From CAZHVS01 sp964536015 (GTDB taxonomy: Bacteria > Bacteroidota > Ignavibacteria > Ignavibacteriales > Ignavibacteriaceae), in NCBI GenBank assembly GCA_964536015.1, contig CAZHVS010000006.1, positions 1 through 64,000 on the forward strand: 64,000 nucleotides of DNA. Reading direction: 5' to 3'. Every line of letters begins with the position of its first letter. Position 1 is the first letter of the stretch. A program made the position numbers and the translations under genes. The notes beneath the pieces were generated by a model that made no database searches, was not told the origin of the DNA, and saw only the letters and a program-made list of their open reading frames with translations. Of the stretch, positions 1 through 8,459 are shown in pieces.

Positions 1-227
1 ACACGAGCAAATAACATATACCTATCGTTTATACTTCCCGTTGAATTATTCTTTTTCCCATACATTGTAAGTCGAAGTGAAACTTCGACACGAGCAAATA
101 ACATATACCTATCGTTTATACTTCCCGATGAATTATTCTTTTTCCCATACATTGTAAGTCGAAGTGAAACTTCGACACAAGCAAATGACATACATATCGT
201 TTATACTTCCCGTTGAATTATTCTTTT
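1..227. repeat. 87-bp direct repeats with a hairpin
   Basis: The sequence repeats with a period of 87 bp: copies start at 1, 88 and 175, the third being partial and ending near 227. Each complete copy carries a perfect 8-bp inverted repeat with a 3-base loop, GTCGAAGTGAAACTTCGAC, at 71-89 and 158-176. Copies differ by a few substitutions (CCCGTTG versus CCCGATG), and the third has a 2-base deletion. Because the window starts inside the array, its true length is unknown. It lies beyond the 3' end of the minus-strand operon. It has no regular short spacers, so it is not a CRISPR; a REP-like intergenic repeat is the simplest reading. Confidence 0.85.
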
Positions 228-415
228 ATCATAAAGTGAAAACAAAAAACTCTACTGTAAATTTGCAAAGTCAGTATTTTTCTTAAAGTGGGAGTTAATA
301 TAAAGTATTAAGGAAGAGTGAAAGAAGGAAGGATGTAAAGGGTGGTTACTTGTTCCCTGATAATTCAAGGATAATGTTAATAACTTCTTCGAAATTATTT
401 CCAAATATTGAGCTC
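228..415. other. Intergenic region downstream of the cluster
   Basis: No gene of recognisable family lies here. The part nearest the glycosyltransferase contains a 25-codon minus-strand frame (346-423) listed separately. The remainder is AT-rich. I see no convincing GC-rich hairpin followed by a T-tract that would end the minus-strand operon; the hairpins of the 87-bp repeats further downstream might serve instead, but that is inference. Confidence 0.5.
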
Positions 416-423
416 TTACCCAT
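346..423 (-). CDS. Possible 25-residue ORF or gene remnant
   Basis: An ATG overlaps the stop of the upstream glycosyltransferase (ATGGGTAA, where TAA ends the transferase). It opens a 25-codon frame beginning MGKSSIFGNNFEEVINIIL and ending at TAA 346-348. The coupling-style overlap and the plausible helical sequence are the only support. It could be a C-terminal scrap of a lost sugar gene or chance. No function can be proposed. Confidence 0.2.
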   Translation of the reverse strand: MGKSSIFGNNFEEVINIILELSGNK

Positions 424-1588
424 TCAATTTATGTATAAGTTCTTCATATCTATTCTTCATAATCTCCCAAGAGTATTTATTATATTGATTTAAGGCACGT
501 TTAGTAAAACCATTAACAACAATAGGATTATTATATACATAAATTATCTTTTCAGCAAGTTCGAAATGATTGTCAGAATCAAAATAAAAAATGCAATCTT
601 CAGGATAATATTTCATATATGTATCGAGTTTCGTTGCTATTATTGGAATTTCAAAATAAATCATTTCTAACATTTTTAATGAATAAAACAGATCTGAATA
701 AATGTCCTTTCTAGGAGGAAGAATGCACAAACTGGCGACTTCAAGTTTTGAAATCATCTTATCATATTCAACTCTACTTTCATAAAATACATTTTCAATC
801 TTAAGCTCTTTAGCAGTTAATAAAATATTATCAATATCCGGACCATCTCCATAAATTAAAAATTGAATATTTTTATAGATCTCTGGCTCATTTTTTTTGA
901 TCAAACTTAAAGCTTTTACAACTAGAGTTAAATTTAAATTGTAATTAATTGTTCCATTATAGATAATATTAAATTTTCCATCGTATCTCTTTTTATAATT
1001 TTTTATTTCATTTACATCAACTCCATTCATTATAACACTAATTTTCTTTTTAGAAGGAATCCTTTTTTCTAAAATATTTTTAGCGGGTTCATGAAATGCT
1101 ATTATTTCATCAGCAAACATAAATGACATTTTTTCCTGAGTTAAAATAATTTTCACTAGTAATGAATTAAAAGATAGATGAGGTTTATGTTGTAACATAA
1201 ATTCAGGAAACAACTCATGAAAATCTAAAATAATTTTAGATCCTAAAAGTTTAGGTAATAAACAAGAAAAGACAAGAAAATCAGGTAGTGTGTGGACGTG
1301 ATATATAGTAGCATTATATCTTATTTTTATATATGAGACAAGAAAAAATGTTAGAACCTGGAAAACGACATACTCGAACAATCTTCTTGAAAATGAACCT
1401 CGCTTTTTTTTTATTGGGATACGATAAACAAATAAATTTTTTTGTTTCTCTACAAATTTCTTACCAGAAGTTTTCAAACAAATTATAAAAACATTATAGC
1501 CTTGTTCGAGTAAAATATTTGTATACCTCCTTATCCTCGAATCTTTGGGAAATTCATCAAAAAAAATGTGGCAATATCTTTTATCCAT
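416..1588 (-). CDS. Glycosyltransferase family 4 (GT-B)
   Basis: A cytoplasmic or membrane-associated retaining glycosyltransferase, expected to add one sugar to a lipid-linked glycan. The 390-residue protein has the usual two-Rossmann GT-B layout. The N-terminal half contains HVHTLPD (about 97-103) and DFHELFPEF (122-130), typical of GT4 acceptor domains. The C-terminal half has NGVDVNEI (about 188), a GDGPDID nucleotide-binding loop and an LEMIYFEIPIIATK segment in the donor site. A hydrophobic patch near 70-90 may touch the membrane. The ATG start overlaps the end of the wecB/wbpI-type gene by 8 bp, so it is the last large gene of the operon. Donor and acceptor cannot be read from the sequence. 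Confidence 0.85.
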   Translation of the reverse strand: MDKRYCHIFFDEFPKDSRIRRYTNILLEQGYNVFIICLKTSGKKFVEKQKNLFVYRIPIKKKRGSFSRRLFEYVVFQVLTFFLVSYIKIRYNATIYHVHTLPDFLVFSCLLPKLLGSKIILDFHELFPEFMLQHKPHLSFNSLLVKIILTQEKMSFMFADEIIAFHEPAKNILEKRIPSKKKISVIMNGVDVNEIKNYKKRYDGKFNIIYNGTINYNLNLTLVVKALSLIKKNEPEIYKNIQFLIYGDGPDIDNILLTAKELKIENVFYESRVEYDKMISKLEVASLCILPPRKDIYSDLFYSLKMLEMIYFEIPIIATKLDTYMKYYPEDCIFYFDSDNHFELAEKIIYVYNNPIVVNGFTKRALNQYNKYSWEIMKNRYEELIHKLNG

Positions 1589-2651
1589 ATATTTTTTCCA
1601 AAGTTGAAGCTATTTTATTCGAAGCAGTGCCATCTCCATAAAGTTCTGTTGCACCTTCATTGAATCCATTATTTAAAAAATAATCTTCTGCTAATCTAAA
1701 TTTATTATAATCAACACCAACAATTTTATTAACTCCAATATCAATTGTTTCTGTCCACTCGGTTTCATCTCTTAATGTGATACAAGGAGTCTTAAGAAAA
1801 CACGCTTCCTTCTGAATTCCTCCACTATCGGTTATAACTAATTTTGCCAGCTTTTGTAATGTTAAACTTTCAAAATAATTAACAGGAGCAATAATTTTTA
1901 CCTTATTGGGTAAATTTAATTTATTTAATTCAAGGATTATTTTTGTCCTTGGATGAATACTAAAAATAATATCATGCTTAGCTTTGTCAGTAATTTCTAT
2001 TATAGCTCGCAATCTATCTAAATTATCTGTATTTTCTTGCCTGTGAATGGTCATAAAATAAAAATTTTCTTTTATACCAATTTTTTTTAAAGACTCTGAC
2101 ATTTTAATTTTATTAACATTTTCAAGCACCGCATCTTTCATTACATCCCCAACATTAAAAACATTTTTACAAATGTTTTCTTTTTTAAGATTTTCAACTG
2201 CTTTATTACAGGGACAAAATAAAACTTCAGAAAGATGGTCAGTACAAATTCTATTCAATTCCTCTGGCATTTTTTTATTAAAACTTCTTAAACCAGCCTC
2301 TATATGAACTACAGGAATGTCAAGCTTAGCCCCTACAAGTGCCCCTGCTATTGTACTGTTCGTATCACCATATATTAAAATTATATTAGGTTTTTCTTTA
2401 AATATCATATTTTCAATGCCTATCATCATTTTTGCAGTCTGAGTTGCATGTGTTCCTGAACCGATATTTAAATTATAATCCGGTCGAGATATTTTCAGAG
2501 TATCAAAAAAGACTTGTGACATATTTTCATCATAGTGTTGACCTGTATGAAGCAGTATTTCCTTAAAATATTTTCTTATCTCTCTAGAAACAGGAGAGCT
2601 TTTAATAATTTGAGGACGGGCCCCAATAATAGATAGAACCTTTCTCTTCAT
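1581..2651 (-). CDS. wecB: Non-hydrolysing UDP-N-acetylglucosamine 2-epimerase family, WbpI-like
   Basis: Inverts C2 of a UDP-2-acetamido sugar, converting gluco to manno configuration. At 356 residues it is the usual length. Visible family motifs are GARPQ (10-14), GDTNST (95-100), HIEAGLRS (116-123), PEELNR (about 129), HRQEN (203-207) and DSGGIQKEA (275-283). The segment LRDETEWTE (293-301) departs from the TERPE form typical of WecB and, from memory of the family, is closer to WbpI/WlbD enzymes that act on UDP-GlcNAc(3NAc)A. The next genes are a WbpG-type amidotransferase and a HisF homologue, and WbpB/D/E-type genes sit in the 22-27 kb block. Together these support UDP-ManNAc(3NAc)A synthesis, though plain WecB activity (UDP-ManNAc) remains possible. 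Confidence 0.85.
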   Translation of the reverse strand: MKRKVLSIIGARPQIIKSSPVSREIRKYFKEILLHTGQHYDENMSQVFFDTLKISRPDYNLNIGSGTHATQTAKMMIGIENMIFKEKPNIILIYGDTNSTIAGALVGAKLDIPVVHIEAGLRSFNKKMPEELNRICTDHLSEVLFCPCNKAVENLKKENICKNVFNVGDVMKDAVLENVNKIKMSESLKKIGIKENFYFMTIHRQENTDNLDRLRAIIEITDKAKHDIIFSIHPRTKIILELNKLNLPNKVKIIAPVNYFESLTLQKLAKLVITDSGGIQKEACFLKTPCITLRDETEWTETIDIGVNKIVGVDYNKFRLAEDYFLNNGFNEGATELYGDGTASNKIASTLEKIYG

Positions 2652-2652
2652 T

Positions 2653-3801
2653 TTAGTTAAATTTTGACTTGTGAGCTATTATAGGAATTAATTTCATTTT
2701 TGATAACAAGCGTATAAGAAATTGAAATCTTTTTAGCAAATAATAGTTGCTTTTATAATCCTTGAATGATTTTTTAGGAAGATCAAGTATATCTTCAAAT
2801 TCTTGCACTGAAAGCCCTAGTTTTTTTGCAATATAACTTTTATCTTCATTAATATCATTTTCGGAATAATGTTTCTTCTTGATTTCTTCTAAAGCTTGCT
2901 CTCTTGTAATATGACCGGCTCTTACCTGAGCAGATAACGCAACTATTCGTCTATCAACACCAAATTTTTCTGGTGATATATAACCTTGAAAAAAACGTGT
3001 ATAAATCGACTCGAAATGATGCCCTGAATAGCTTTTCCAATTTAATTCTTTTTCAAGAATCTGACTTGCAGCTTGTTTAGAATAGTCAAAATAATTTAAG
3101 AACCTTATTATCTTTATCTGTCGAAAAATATTGAAATATACCATTAAAGATAATGTTAGATTCGGAAATGTTCTCAATTTTTTTGTGCCAAAAATTTTCT
3201 GAACTGATTTTATATATTTTCCGTCAGCATATGCCCACGCCTGAGGCATATTGCCTTCCGTTCTAAAAGAAATTCCAGTCAGAATATAATTTAATTTTTG
3301 CTTTAACGCTGTTCTATAAAGAACACCATTTATTGCAAGGTCAGTTGGAATTTCCACGTCAATTGTAGAAGCTTTAAGAAAGGAAAGTTGCAAATCCTTG
3401 AATTCTTCCCAATTGACTACATAAGTATATAAATCATAACCAAGTTGTGATAAAGTATTTTTAATGTTCGCTACCGCTAATTCTGTATTCCACCCATTAT
3501 CAAAATGGACGGCTAATACCCTTAGCCCCATTTGTTTGGCTAAATAAAGAGTATATGTACTATCTGTTCCCCCACTAATACCAGCAACACAATCATACTT
3601 TTTCCCTTTTCCATTCCTTTTTATACTGGAAATCAATTTCGCAATTTTGTCATTATTATTCAATGGGTATTCTTCATCCAGGATATCATACAATTTGCAA
3701 TAATTACATTCACCTTTGGAATCGAACTCAATTCCAGGAACGGTAGAATTCAAAATACATCTGTTACAATACTTTATTTTTTCGGTTAAATTTGTAATCA
3801 T
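2653..3801 (-). CDS. N-acetyl sugar amidotransferase (WbpG-like), first paralogue
   Basis: Predicted to convert an acetamido group of a nucleotide sugar to an acetamidino group using ATP and ammonia, as WbpG/PseA-type enzymes do. The 382-residue protein starts with a zinc-ribbon-like pair, CNRC (12-15) and CNYC (32-35), followed by the PP-loop SGGTDS (76-81) for ATP pyrophosphate binding. The C-terminal part (RAGHITREQALE, then LGLSVQEFEDILDLP) is shared with the two other paralogues in this window. The downstream gene, one base away, is a HisF homologue, matching the WbpG-HisH-HisF arrangement in which HisH/HisF supplies ammonia. No HisH is present next to it. Confidence 0.88.
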   Translation of the reverse strand: MITNLTEKIKYCNRCILNSTVPGIEFDSKGECNYCKLYDILDEEYPLNNNDKIAKLISSIKRNGKGKKYDCVAGISGGTDSTYTLYLAKQMGLRVLAVHFDNGWNTELAVANIKNTLSQLGYDLYTYVVNWEEFKDLQLSFLKASTIDVEIPTDLAINGVLYRTALKQKLNYILTGISFRTEGNMPQAWAYADGKYIKSVQKIFGTKKLRTFPNLTLSLMVYFNIFRQIKIIRFLNYFDYSKQAASQILEKELNWKSYSGHHFESIYTRFFQGYISPEKFGVDRRIVALSAQVRAGHITREQALEEIKKKHYSENDINEDKSYIAKKLGLSVQEFEDILDLPKKSFKDYKSNYYLLKRFQFLIRLLSKMKLIPIIAHKSKFN

Positions 3802-3802
3802 A

Positions 3803-4570
3803 CTAATTCCAATTATAAATTTCTTTTAACTCTAATTTTGAAGGGTAATTGATAAGTACTGCATTTCGTTCTTTGTAAAACACAAACATACTTCCAGCAG
3901 CTGCAGCAGAAGCTTTACCTTCGTAAATAACGTTTTTAATGTGCTCTAAATTTCCTGCCCCGCCACAGGCAATAAGTGGGATTTTAATAACTGATGTTAT
4001 CATTTTTATCAAATTAATATTATATCCCTGCATCATTCCGTCATTATCTATTGAATTAATAAAGATTTCACCTGCTCCAAGTTTTTCAGCCAATAATACA
4101 CTCTCAATACAATTAATTTTGTTTTTTTTTGTCCCAGAAATGGTCATAATGTTATAATTACCCCAAAAATCTCTTTTAACGTCTATTGCAACTACTACAC
4201 TCTGGGTACCAATCTTTTCAGATAAATCTTTAATAAATAACGGATTTTCTAAGAAATATGAATTTACTATTATTTTTTCTGCTCCGCATTTTAATATATC
4301 TTTAGCATCGTCAATACTTCGTATTCCTCCTCCATAAGCAAAAGGCATAAAACATTCTGAAGCAATTGATTTAATAAACTCTAAATTAGGCCTCTTTTTT
4401 TCTTTGGTTGATGTTATGTCTAAAAATATTAATTCATCTACCTCTTTTTCATTAAAAATTCTTACAGCATTTATTGGATCGCCGACATAAACTGGTTCTT
4501 TAAATTTTCTTGTTTTAACAAGTCCTTTATCTTTCAACAATAAACAAGGTATAATACGCGGTCTAAGCAC
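3803..4570 (-). CDS. hisF: HisF-like cyclase subunit of the polysaccharide type (HisF2)
   Basis: A (beta/alpha)8 barrel homologous to imidazole glycerol phosphate synthase HisF, 255 residues, GTG start (the family-typical MLRPRIIPCL supports it). The second catalytic Asp is present in VVVAIDV (Asp129), but the catalytic Asp expected at position 11 (RIIxCLD in true HisF) is Leu here (RIIPCLLLKDKG). That argues against cyclising PRFAR in histidine synthesis and for a role in guiding ammonia to the adjacent WbpG-like amidotransferase. YGGGIRS (about 78-84) and CGGAGN phosphate-binding loops are intact. It directly follows the amidotransferase gene and no other his gene is near. Symbol given for homology only. 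Confidence 0.85.
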   Translation of the reverse strand: MLRPRIIPCLLLKDKGLVKTRKFKEPVYVGDPINAVRIFNEKEVDELIFLDITSTKEKKRPNLEFIKSIASECFMPFAYGGGIRSIDDAKDILKCGAEKIIVNSYFLENPLFIKDLSEKIGTQSVVVAIDVKRDFWGNYNIMTISGTKKNKINCIESVLLAEKLGAGEIFINSIDNDGMMQGYNINLIKMITSVIKIPLIACGGAGNLEHIKNVIYEGKASAAAAGSMFVFYKERNAVLINYPSKLELKEIYNWN

Positions 4571-4585
4571 TATTTTCTAATAAGA

Positions 4586-5560
4586 TTAATTCGTGATGCT
4601 AATTACTTTTTCTGAAATAATATTTTTGTACAAAAATAAAACCTTCTTGCTAAGATAATTTAAATCAAAACTGGAAATTCTTGCTCTTCCATCTGATCTT
4701 TCCTTGGTTGACAAGACTAATTTTATTTTTTTTGCAATTTCTTCAGGAACAAATGAAGTTATATGACAGTTCTTAGTTTCTCCAATCACCTCTTTTATAT
4801 CACCAACATCAACAGAAACAATAGGACAGTTACAAGCCATAGCTTCTTTTATAACCATTGGCGAACCTTCTGAGAACGAGGTCAATAGTAATAAATCAAC
4901 AGCATTTAATAATAAATTAACTTCTTGTCTTGTATAGTCTTTTAATTCAATTAGTTCAACGTCAGGTAAGAATTTTACTGCTTTAATAGCTAATGGAGCA
5001 TTTTTTATAGAATTTGAAAAATTTGAACTGAATAAGACTAATTTTTTATTTTGTTCAAAATTAAAATAATTCCGGGCTAATTTTTTATCTGTAGGATAAA
5101 ATAATTCCAGATCAATTCCGCAAGGAATTATTTCTGTTTTTTTGGGGGGTTTAATAAATATTTTTCTAACGAGTGATTCAGTAACAAAAATATTTCCCGA
5201 TGTAAACAGACCAGCGATACTCGAAAAAAAATTATGTAAAGGTTTATTTATATCACTCCCATGATAAGTCACAATAACCGGTACATCTCTCTGTAGGATT
5301 GCTAATAAACCCGATAATCCATAATGGGCATGAATAATGTCGTATTTTTTTTTTGCAAGTTTAGATTTCAATAATTTGAGGTTACTTAAGTAACCAATTA
5401 TTCCCTTCCCTTTTATTTCAAAAACATCAAATGAAACATTTGATATTCGTTTAATCGCCAATATCTGTTCATTCACAAATGACCAATGTATTTTAAAATT
5501 ATACTCACTAAGATCATAATTTGCTGCTACAACTACTAATACTTTAAGAACATTATTCAT
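4586..5560 (-). CDS. Glycosyltransferase family 4
   Basis: A compact 324-residue GT-B transferase. The N-terminal domain shows IIHAHYGLSG and VTYHGSD, the usual HAHxG and HGSD signatures of GT4 proteins. The C-terminal domain shows PCGIDLELF and the donor-site segment SFSEGSPMVIKEAMACNCPIV, with Glu residues spaced as in the EX7E motif. It overlaps the upstream GT4 gene by 8 bp and precedes hisF by 15 bp, so it belongs to the same transcription unit. Sugar specificity cannot be deduced. Confidence 0.87.
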   Translation of the reverse strand: MNNVLKVLVVVAANYDLSEYNFKIHWSFVNEQILAIKRISNVSFDVFEIKGKGIIGYLSNLKLLKSKLAKKKYDIIHAHYGLSGLLAILQRDVPVIVTYHGSDINKPLHNFFSSIAGLFTSGNIFVTESLVRKIFIKPPKKTEIIPCGIDLELFYPTDKKLARNYFNFEQNKKLVLFSSNFSNSIKNAPLAIKAVKFLPDVELIELKDYTRQEVNLLLNAVDLLLLTSFSEGSPMVIKEAMACNCPIVSVDVGDIKEVIGETKNCHITSFVPEEIAKKIKLVLSTKERSDGRARISSFDLNYLSKKVLFLYKNIISEKVISITN

Positions 5561-6641
5561 TATTAAGTAAATTTTTATAACAATTTTTAAAATTCCTTAT
5601 CATTGAATCGTATGAAAATCTTTCTTCAATTATTTTTTTACTCCTTAATCCCATCCTTTTTCTTACTTCAGGATTTTCTAAAAAATAAAGAATCTTTTCA
5701 CTCAATTGTTCAGGTGATTTTTGCGAAATTATAAAACCATTTCCAAAATTTTCGACAAGTTCCTCTGTAGCGCCTCCTTCGGATACAATAATTGGCTTTT
5801 CAGCAGCCATACATTCTAATATTGCATTTGAAATCCCCTCTCCAACAGTCATTAAAATTCCAATGTCAAATATCTGAATAAGGGATTCGACATAATTAAT
5901 TCTTCCGGTAAATACAATATCGCCATATTTTCCATATCTTTCTTGAAAATAAGATAATTGCTTGCCACTACCCACAGCAAAAAATTTTATATCAGCTCGG
6001 TTCGAAATAATAAAAGAGGCTACCTTAAAATAGGTTTCATAATCTTTATGTTCTCCAAAAGATGCTACCATTCCTACTACAAATTTATTCGTAATATCGT
6101 ACTTTTTTCTTAGTATTTCTTCTGGAATTCTTTTCTCGAATCTTGAAAAATCGAAACCATTGTAAATGCATTTACTTTTGTGTAAAGGTGCCCTATATGC
6201 TTTTAATCCAGCATTTGAGTTGGCAAGTATCAAATCTGATAGTGGAAACGTAATTTTAGATACCATCCATTCTTTTGAAAATATTCTTAGTTTTAAAGGT
6301 ACTGACGTTATCATTCCATTTATGAACTTTATCCCAAGTAACTTCGCGATAATTACTGAATAAAACGATGGCATAGAACCCCAGCTATGAATTATTTCCG
6401 GCTTTATTTTTCTGAATAATTTTATAAATTCAAAAAAAACTTTAAAGTCTTTTTTCCTTTTTCGGATAATATAATGAATATTTATTTTTAACTCTTTCAC
6501 AAATTCATAATGAATTTCATTTTCCATCAATATCAGATCGATTGAATAATTATTATCGCTTGAAAGAGCTTTTAATAGTTCAACTAATCTTCTTTCTTTT
6601 CCTCCACATCCAAGACTTTCTATAATAAAAATTATTTTCAC
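5553..6641 (-). CDS. Glycosyltransferase family 4
   Basis: A 362-residue GT-B protein beginning MKIIFIIESLGCGGKERR, where the GGxE/R loop near residue 13 is the glycine-rich acceptor-domain signature. The start is GTG. Further motifs are IIHSWGSMPSFYS, IYNGFDFSRF, FVVGMVASFGEHKDY and the donor-site segment EGISNAILECMAAEKPIIVSEGGATEELV. It overlaps the following GT4 gene by 8 bp, which suggests translational coupling. It resembles capsule or exopolysaccharide GT4 enzymes; the sugar is unknown. Confidence 0.87.
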   Translation of the reverse strand: MKIIFIIESLGCGGKERRLVELLKALSSDNNYSIDLILMENEIHYEFVKELKINIHYIIRKRKKDFKVFFEFIKLFRKIKPEIIHSWGSMPSFYSVIIAKLLGIKFINGMITSVPLKLRIFSKEWMVSKITFPLSDLILANSNAGLKAYRAPLHKSKCIYNGFDFSRFEKRIPEEILRKKYDITNKFVVGMVASFGEHKDYETYFKVASFIISNRADIKFFAVGSGKQLSYFQERYGKYGDIVFTGRINYVESLIQIFDIGILMTVGEGISNAILECMAAEKPIIVSEGGATEELVENFGNGFIISQKSPEQLSEKILYFLENPEVRKRMGLRSKKIIEERFSYDSMIRNFKNCYKNLLNNE

Positions 6642-6642
6642 T

Positions 6643-7194
6643 TTATTTTTTTTCTAATTTTGATAGTTCTGTCAAAATTATTTTTTTCCTATCATTAGGA
6701 TCTGTTGCTGTAACATAAAAAGCTTTTTTCAAAACTTTTTCTTTATAATCCTCTATATTGTTTATCACTCTTGCTGGTACTCCTGCTATAACAACATTAT
6801 CAGGAACATTTTTTGTCACAATACTGCCTACTCCAATTACTACGTTATTCCCTACGGTAACACCTGGCATAATTATAACATTATTACCAATAAACACGTT
6901 ATTACCAATTTTTATTTTTCCGAAAATATTTATACCTGGATATTCTTTTCTAAAAATTCCTACACCACCATCATGAGTTTCAAATACTACCCCATCTGTT
7001 ATTGTAACATTATCCCCAATCTCAATAAGATAACCTTCAGAACCAAATTTTGTATTCTTACTAGTAAATCGTGTTCCTGTTCCAAATTTTACTCCATAGA
7101 AATCAGAATAAATGGCAGCTAATTTCTCATCATCTGAAAGGTTTATTCTAATCTTTAAATAAAATCTTTTTAATGCTCTAAATATTTTGTTCAT
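6643..7194 (-). CDS. Left-handed beta-helix O-acyltransferase (hexapeptide repeat)
   Basis: A sugar O-acetyltransferase-type protein of 183 residues from the ATG chosen here. A longer TTG-started frame reaches 7236, but the ATG (MNKIFRALKRF) overlaps the upstream gene by only 17 bp and gives the usual family length. From the middle onward it consists of hexapeptide turns (GNNVFIGNNVIIMPGVTVGN, then VVIGVGSIV) and closes with VPARVI, as in maltose/galactoside/serine acetyltransferases. Likely donor is acetyl-CoA, likely target a hydroxyl of a glycan residue. The basic N-terminus (RALKRFYLKIR) is a short extension. Specificity is unknown. Confidence 0.8.
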   Translation of the reverse strand: MNKIFRALKRFYLKIRINLSDDEKLAAIYSDFYGVKFGTGTRFTSKNTKFGSEGYLIEIGDNVTITDGVVFETHDGGVGIFRKEYPGINIFGKIKIGNNVFIGNNVIIMPGVTVGNNVVIGVGSIVTKNVPDNVVIAGVPARVINNIEDYKEKVLKKAFYVTATDPNDRKKIILTELSKLEKK

Positions 7195-8416
7195 ATTTAT
7201 CGTAATATTTCGACAGCAACCCAAATGTATTTTCAATTGAATAATTATTCCTTACAAAATCCAAAGCATTATTTGTTATTCTTTTATATAAATTGCTATC
7301 ACTTAACAATTCTATTGCTTTCTCAGCTATTTCAGTATCTGATTCAAGTATAAATCCTTCCTCACCATTTCGTAGTCCAACACTTTCTAAAGCATTTGCT
7401 GTTCCAATTACAGGCACATTCATTGCCATTACTTCAACTACACGCCCTCTGAATCCTCCTGCTGTCTCAAGCGGAAGAATGCAAATATCACTTTTAGCTA
7501 AATATTCCTTTACATCGTCTACAAATCCTGTAACTATTACATCTTCCCCAGCAAGGCTTTGAACCTTCTCCGGCGGATTTGCTCCAAGCACGAGTAAAAC
7601 TGCTGTAGTAAATTTTTGTTTTATTAGCGGAAATATTTTTTCATATAACCTGAATACTCCAATGATATTTTGCTCACCACTTAATGAGCCATAAAATAAA
7701 ATCACTTTGTTACTTTTTTGAGTTTTACTATTATTTGATAAAAAACTTTCAATATCCTGCCCCGTAGGTATTATAATATGTTGTTTGTTAGGAAAACATG
7801 AAGAAAAATGTGTCCAGTCTTTCTCTGTAATGGACACAATAACGTCTGCCAATGCTGTAAACCTAATTTCATCTCTTTTATATTTTTTCATTTCTCTTAA
7901 TTTTAAATAAGGTAGCTGAGATTTATATTTGAATTTAAAACTTAGTTCTTTTTTTTTGTATAAAACATCATTAGTGTCTATCACTTTTAATGTTAATAAA
8001 GGTAGATATTTAAATATTTCACACATATACCAATAATGAACTTGAACAATATCATAATTGTTATCCCTTATTATTTTTAACAATTGTTTAATTACTAATT
8101 TATTACCCCAATAATAATATCTTTCAGAATATCCAAGAAGATAATGTTTAACCCAAAAACCCAGTCTAACAATAATTCTTATAAGAATTCTTTTTTTATT
8201 TCTAAAATTTGGAGGTACTATTGGAAAAAAATTATTCACATATTTTGCAAACATAATTTTAGATTCATTTATTTCATCTTGATTATTACAAATTGTGGCT
8301 ATATCCACTGAATGATCAACTGAAAACCGTTTTACCATATTCCAAACCCTATCCTGGCTTGCCATCACTTTGGGAAAAACTGAAATAGGAAAAACAAGCA
8401 ATATTTTTTTACTCAT
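7178..8416 (-). CDS. Glycosyltransferase (GT4 / Glyco_trans_1_4 type)
   Basis: A 412-residue GT-B protein. It starts MSKKILLVFPISVFP and contains DRVWNMVKRFSVDHSVDIAT, a layout seen in transferases of the Glyco_trans_1_4 type. The nucleotide-sugar domain has VILFYGSLSGEQN (about 238-250), TGFVDDVKEYLAKSDICILP and AGGFRGRVVEVMAMNVPVI, where the conserved Glu precedes MAMNVPVIGT. It overlaps the acyltransferase reading frame slightly. It is one of several transferases in block 4 that would build the oligosaccharide; donor unknown. Confidence 0.83.
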   Translation of the reverse strand: MSKKILLVFPISVFPKVMASQDRVWNMVKRFSVDHSVDIATICNNQDEINESKIMFAKYVNNFFPIVPPNFRNKKRILIRIIVRLGFWVKHYLLGYSERYYYWGNKLVIKQLLKIIRDNNYDIVQVHYWYMCEIFKYLPLLTLKVIDTNDVLYKKKELSFKFKYKSQLPYLKLREMKKYKRDEIRFTALADVIVSITEKDWTHFSSCFPNKQHIIIPTGQDIESFLSNNSKTQKSNKVILFYGSLSGEQNIIGVFRLYEKIFPLIKQKFTTAVLLVLGANPPEKVQSLAGEDVIVTGFVDDVKEYLAKSDICILPLETAGGFRGRVVEVMAMNVPVIGTANALESVGLRNGEEGFILESDTEIAEKAIELLSDSNLYKRITNNALDFVRNNYSIENTFGLLSKYYDKYEQNI

Positions 8417-8459
8417 TTAATTTTGTAAATCCCGAATTTTTTTTATAAACAATTAAATC

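Noticed and set aside
1..227. Possible CRISPR array at the left edge
   Set aside because: The 87-bp unit repeats in full with no unique spacers, and there are no cas genes.
3939..4157. Plus-strand ORFs throughout (for example 3939-4157, 6166-6363, 28028-28429, 45451-45870)
   Set aside because: They lie antisense to well-supported genes, have no family motif and look like shadows of the AT-rich minus-strand coding sequence.
3803..4570. HisF as part of histidine biosynthesis
   Set aside because: Catalytic Asp11 is Leu, no other his gene is near, and it follows a WbpG-type amidotransferase.
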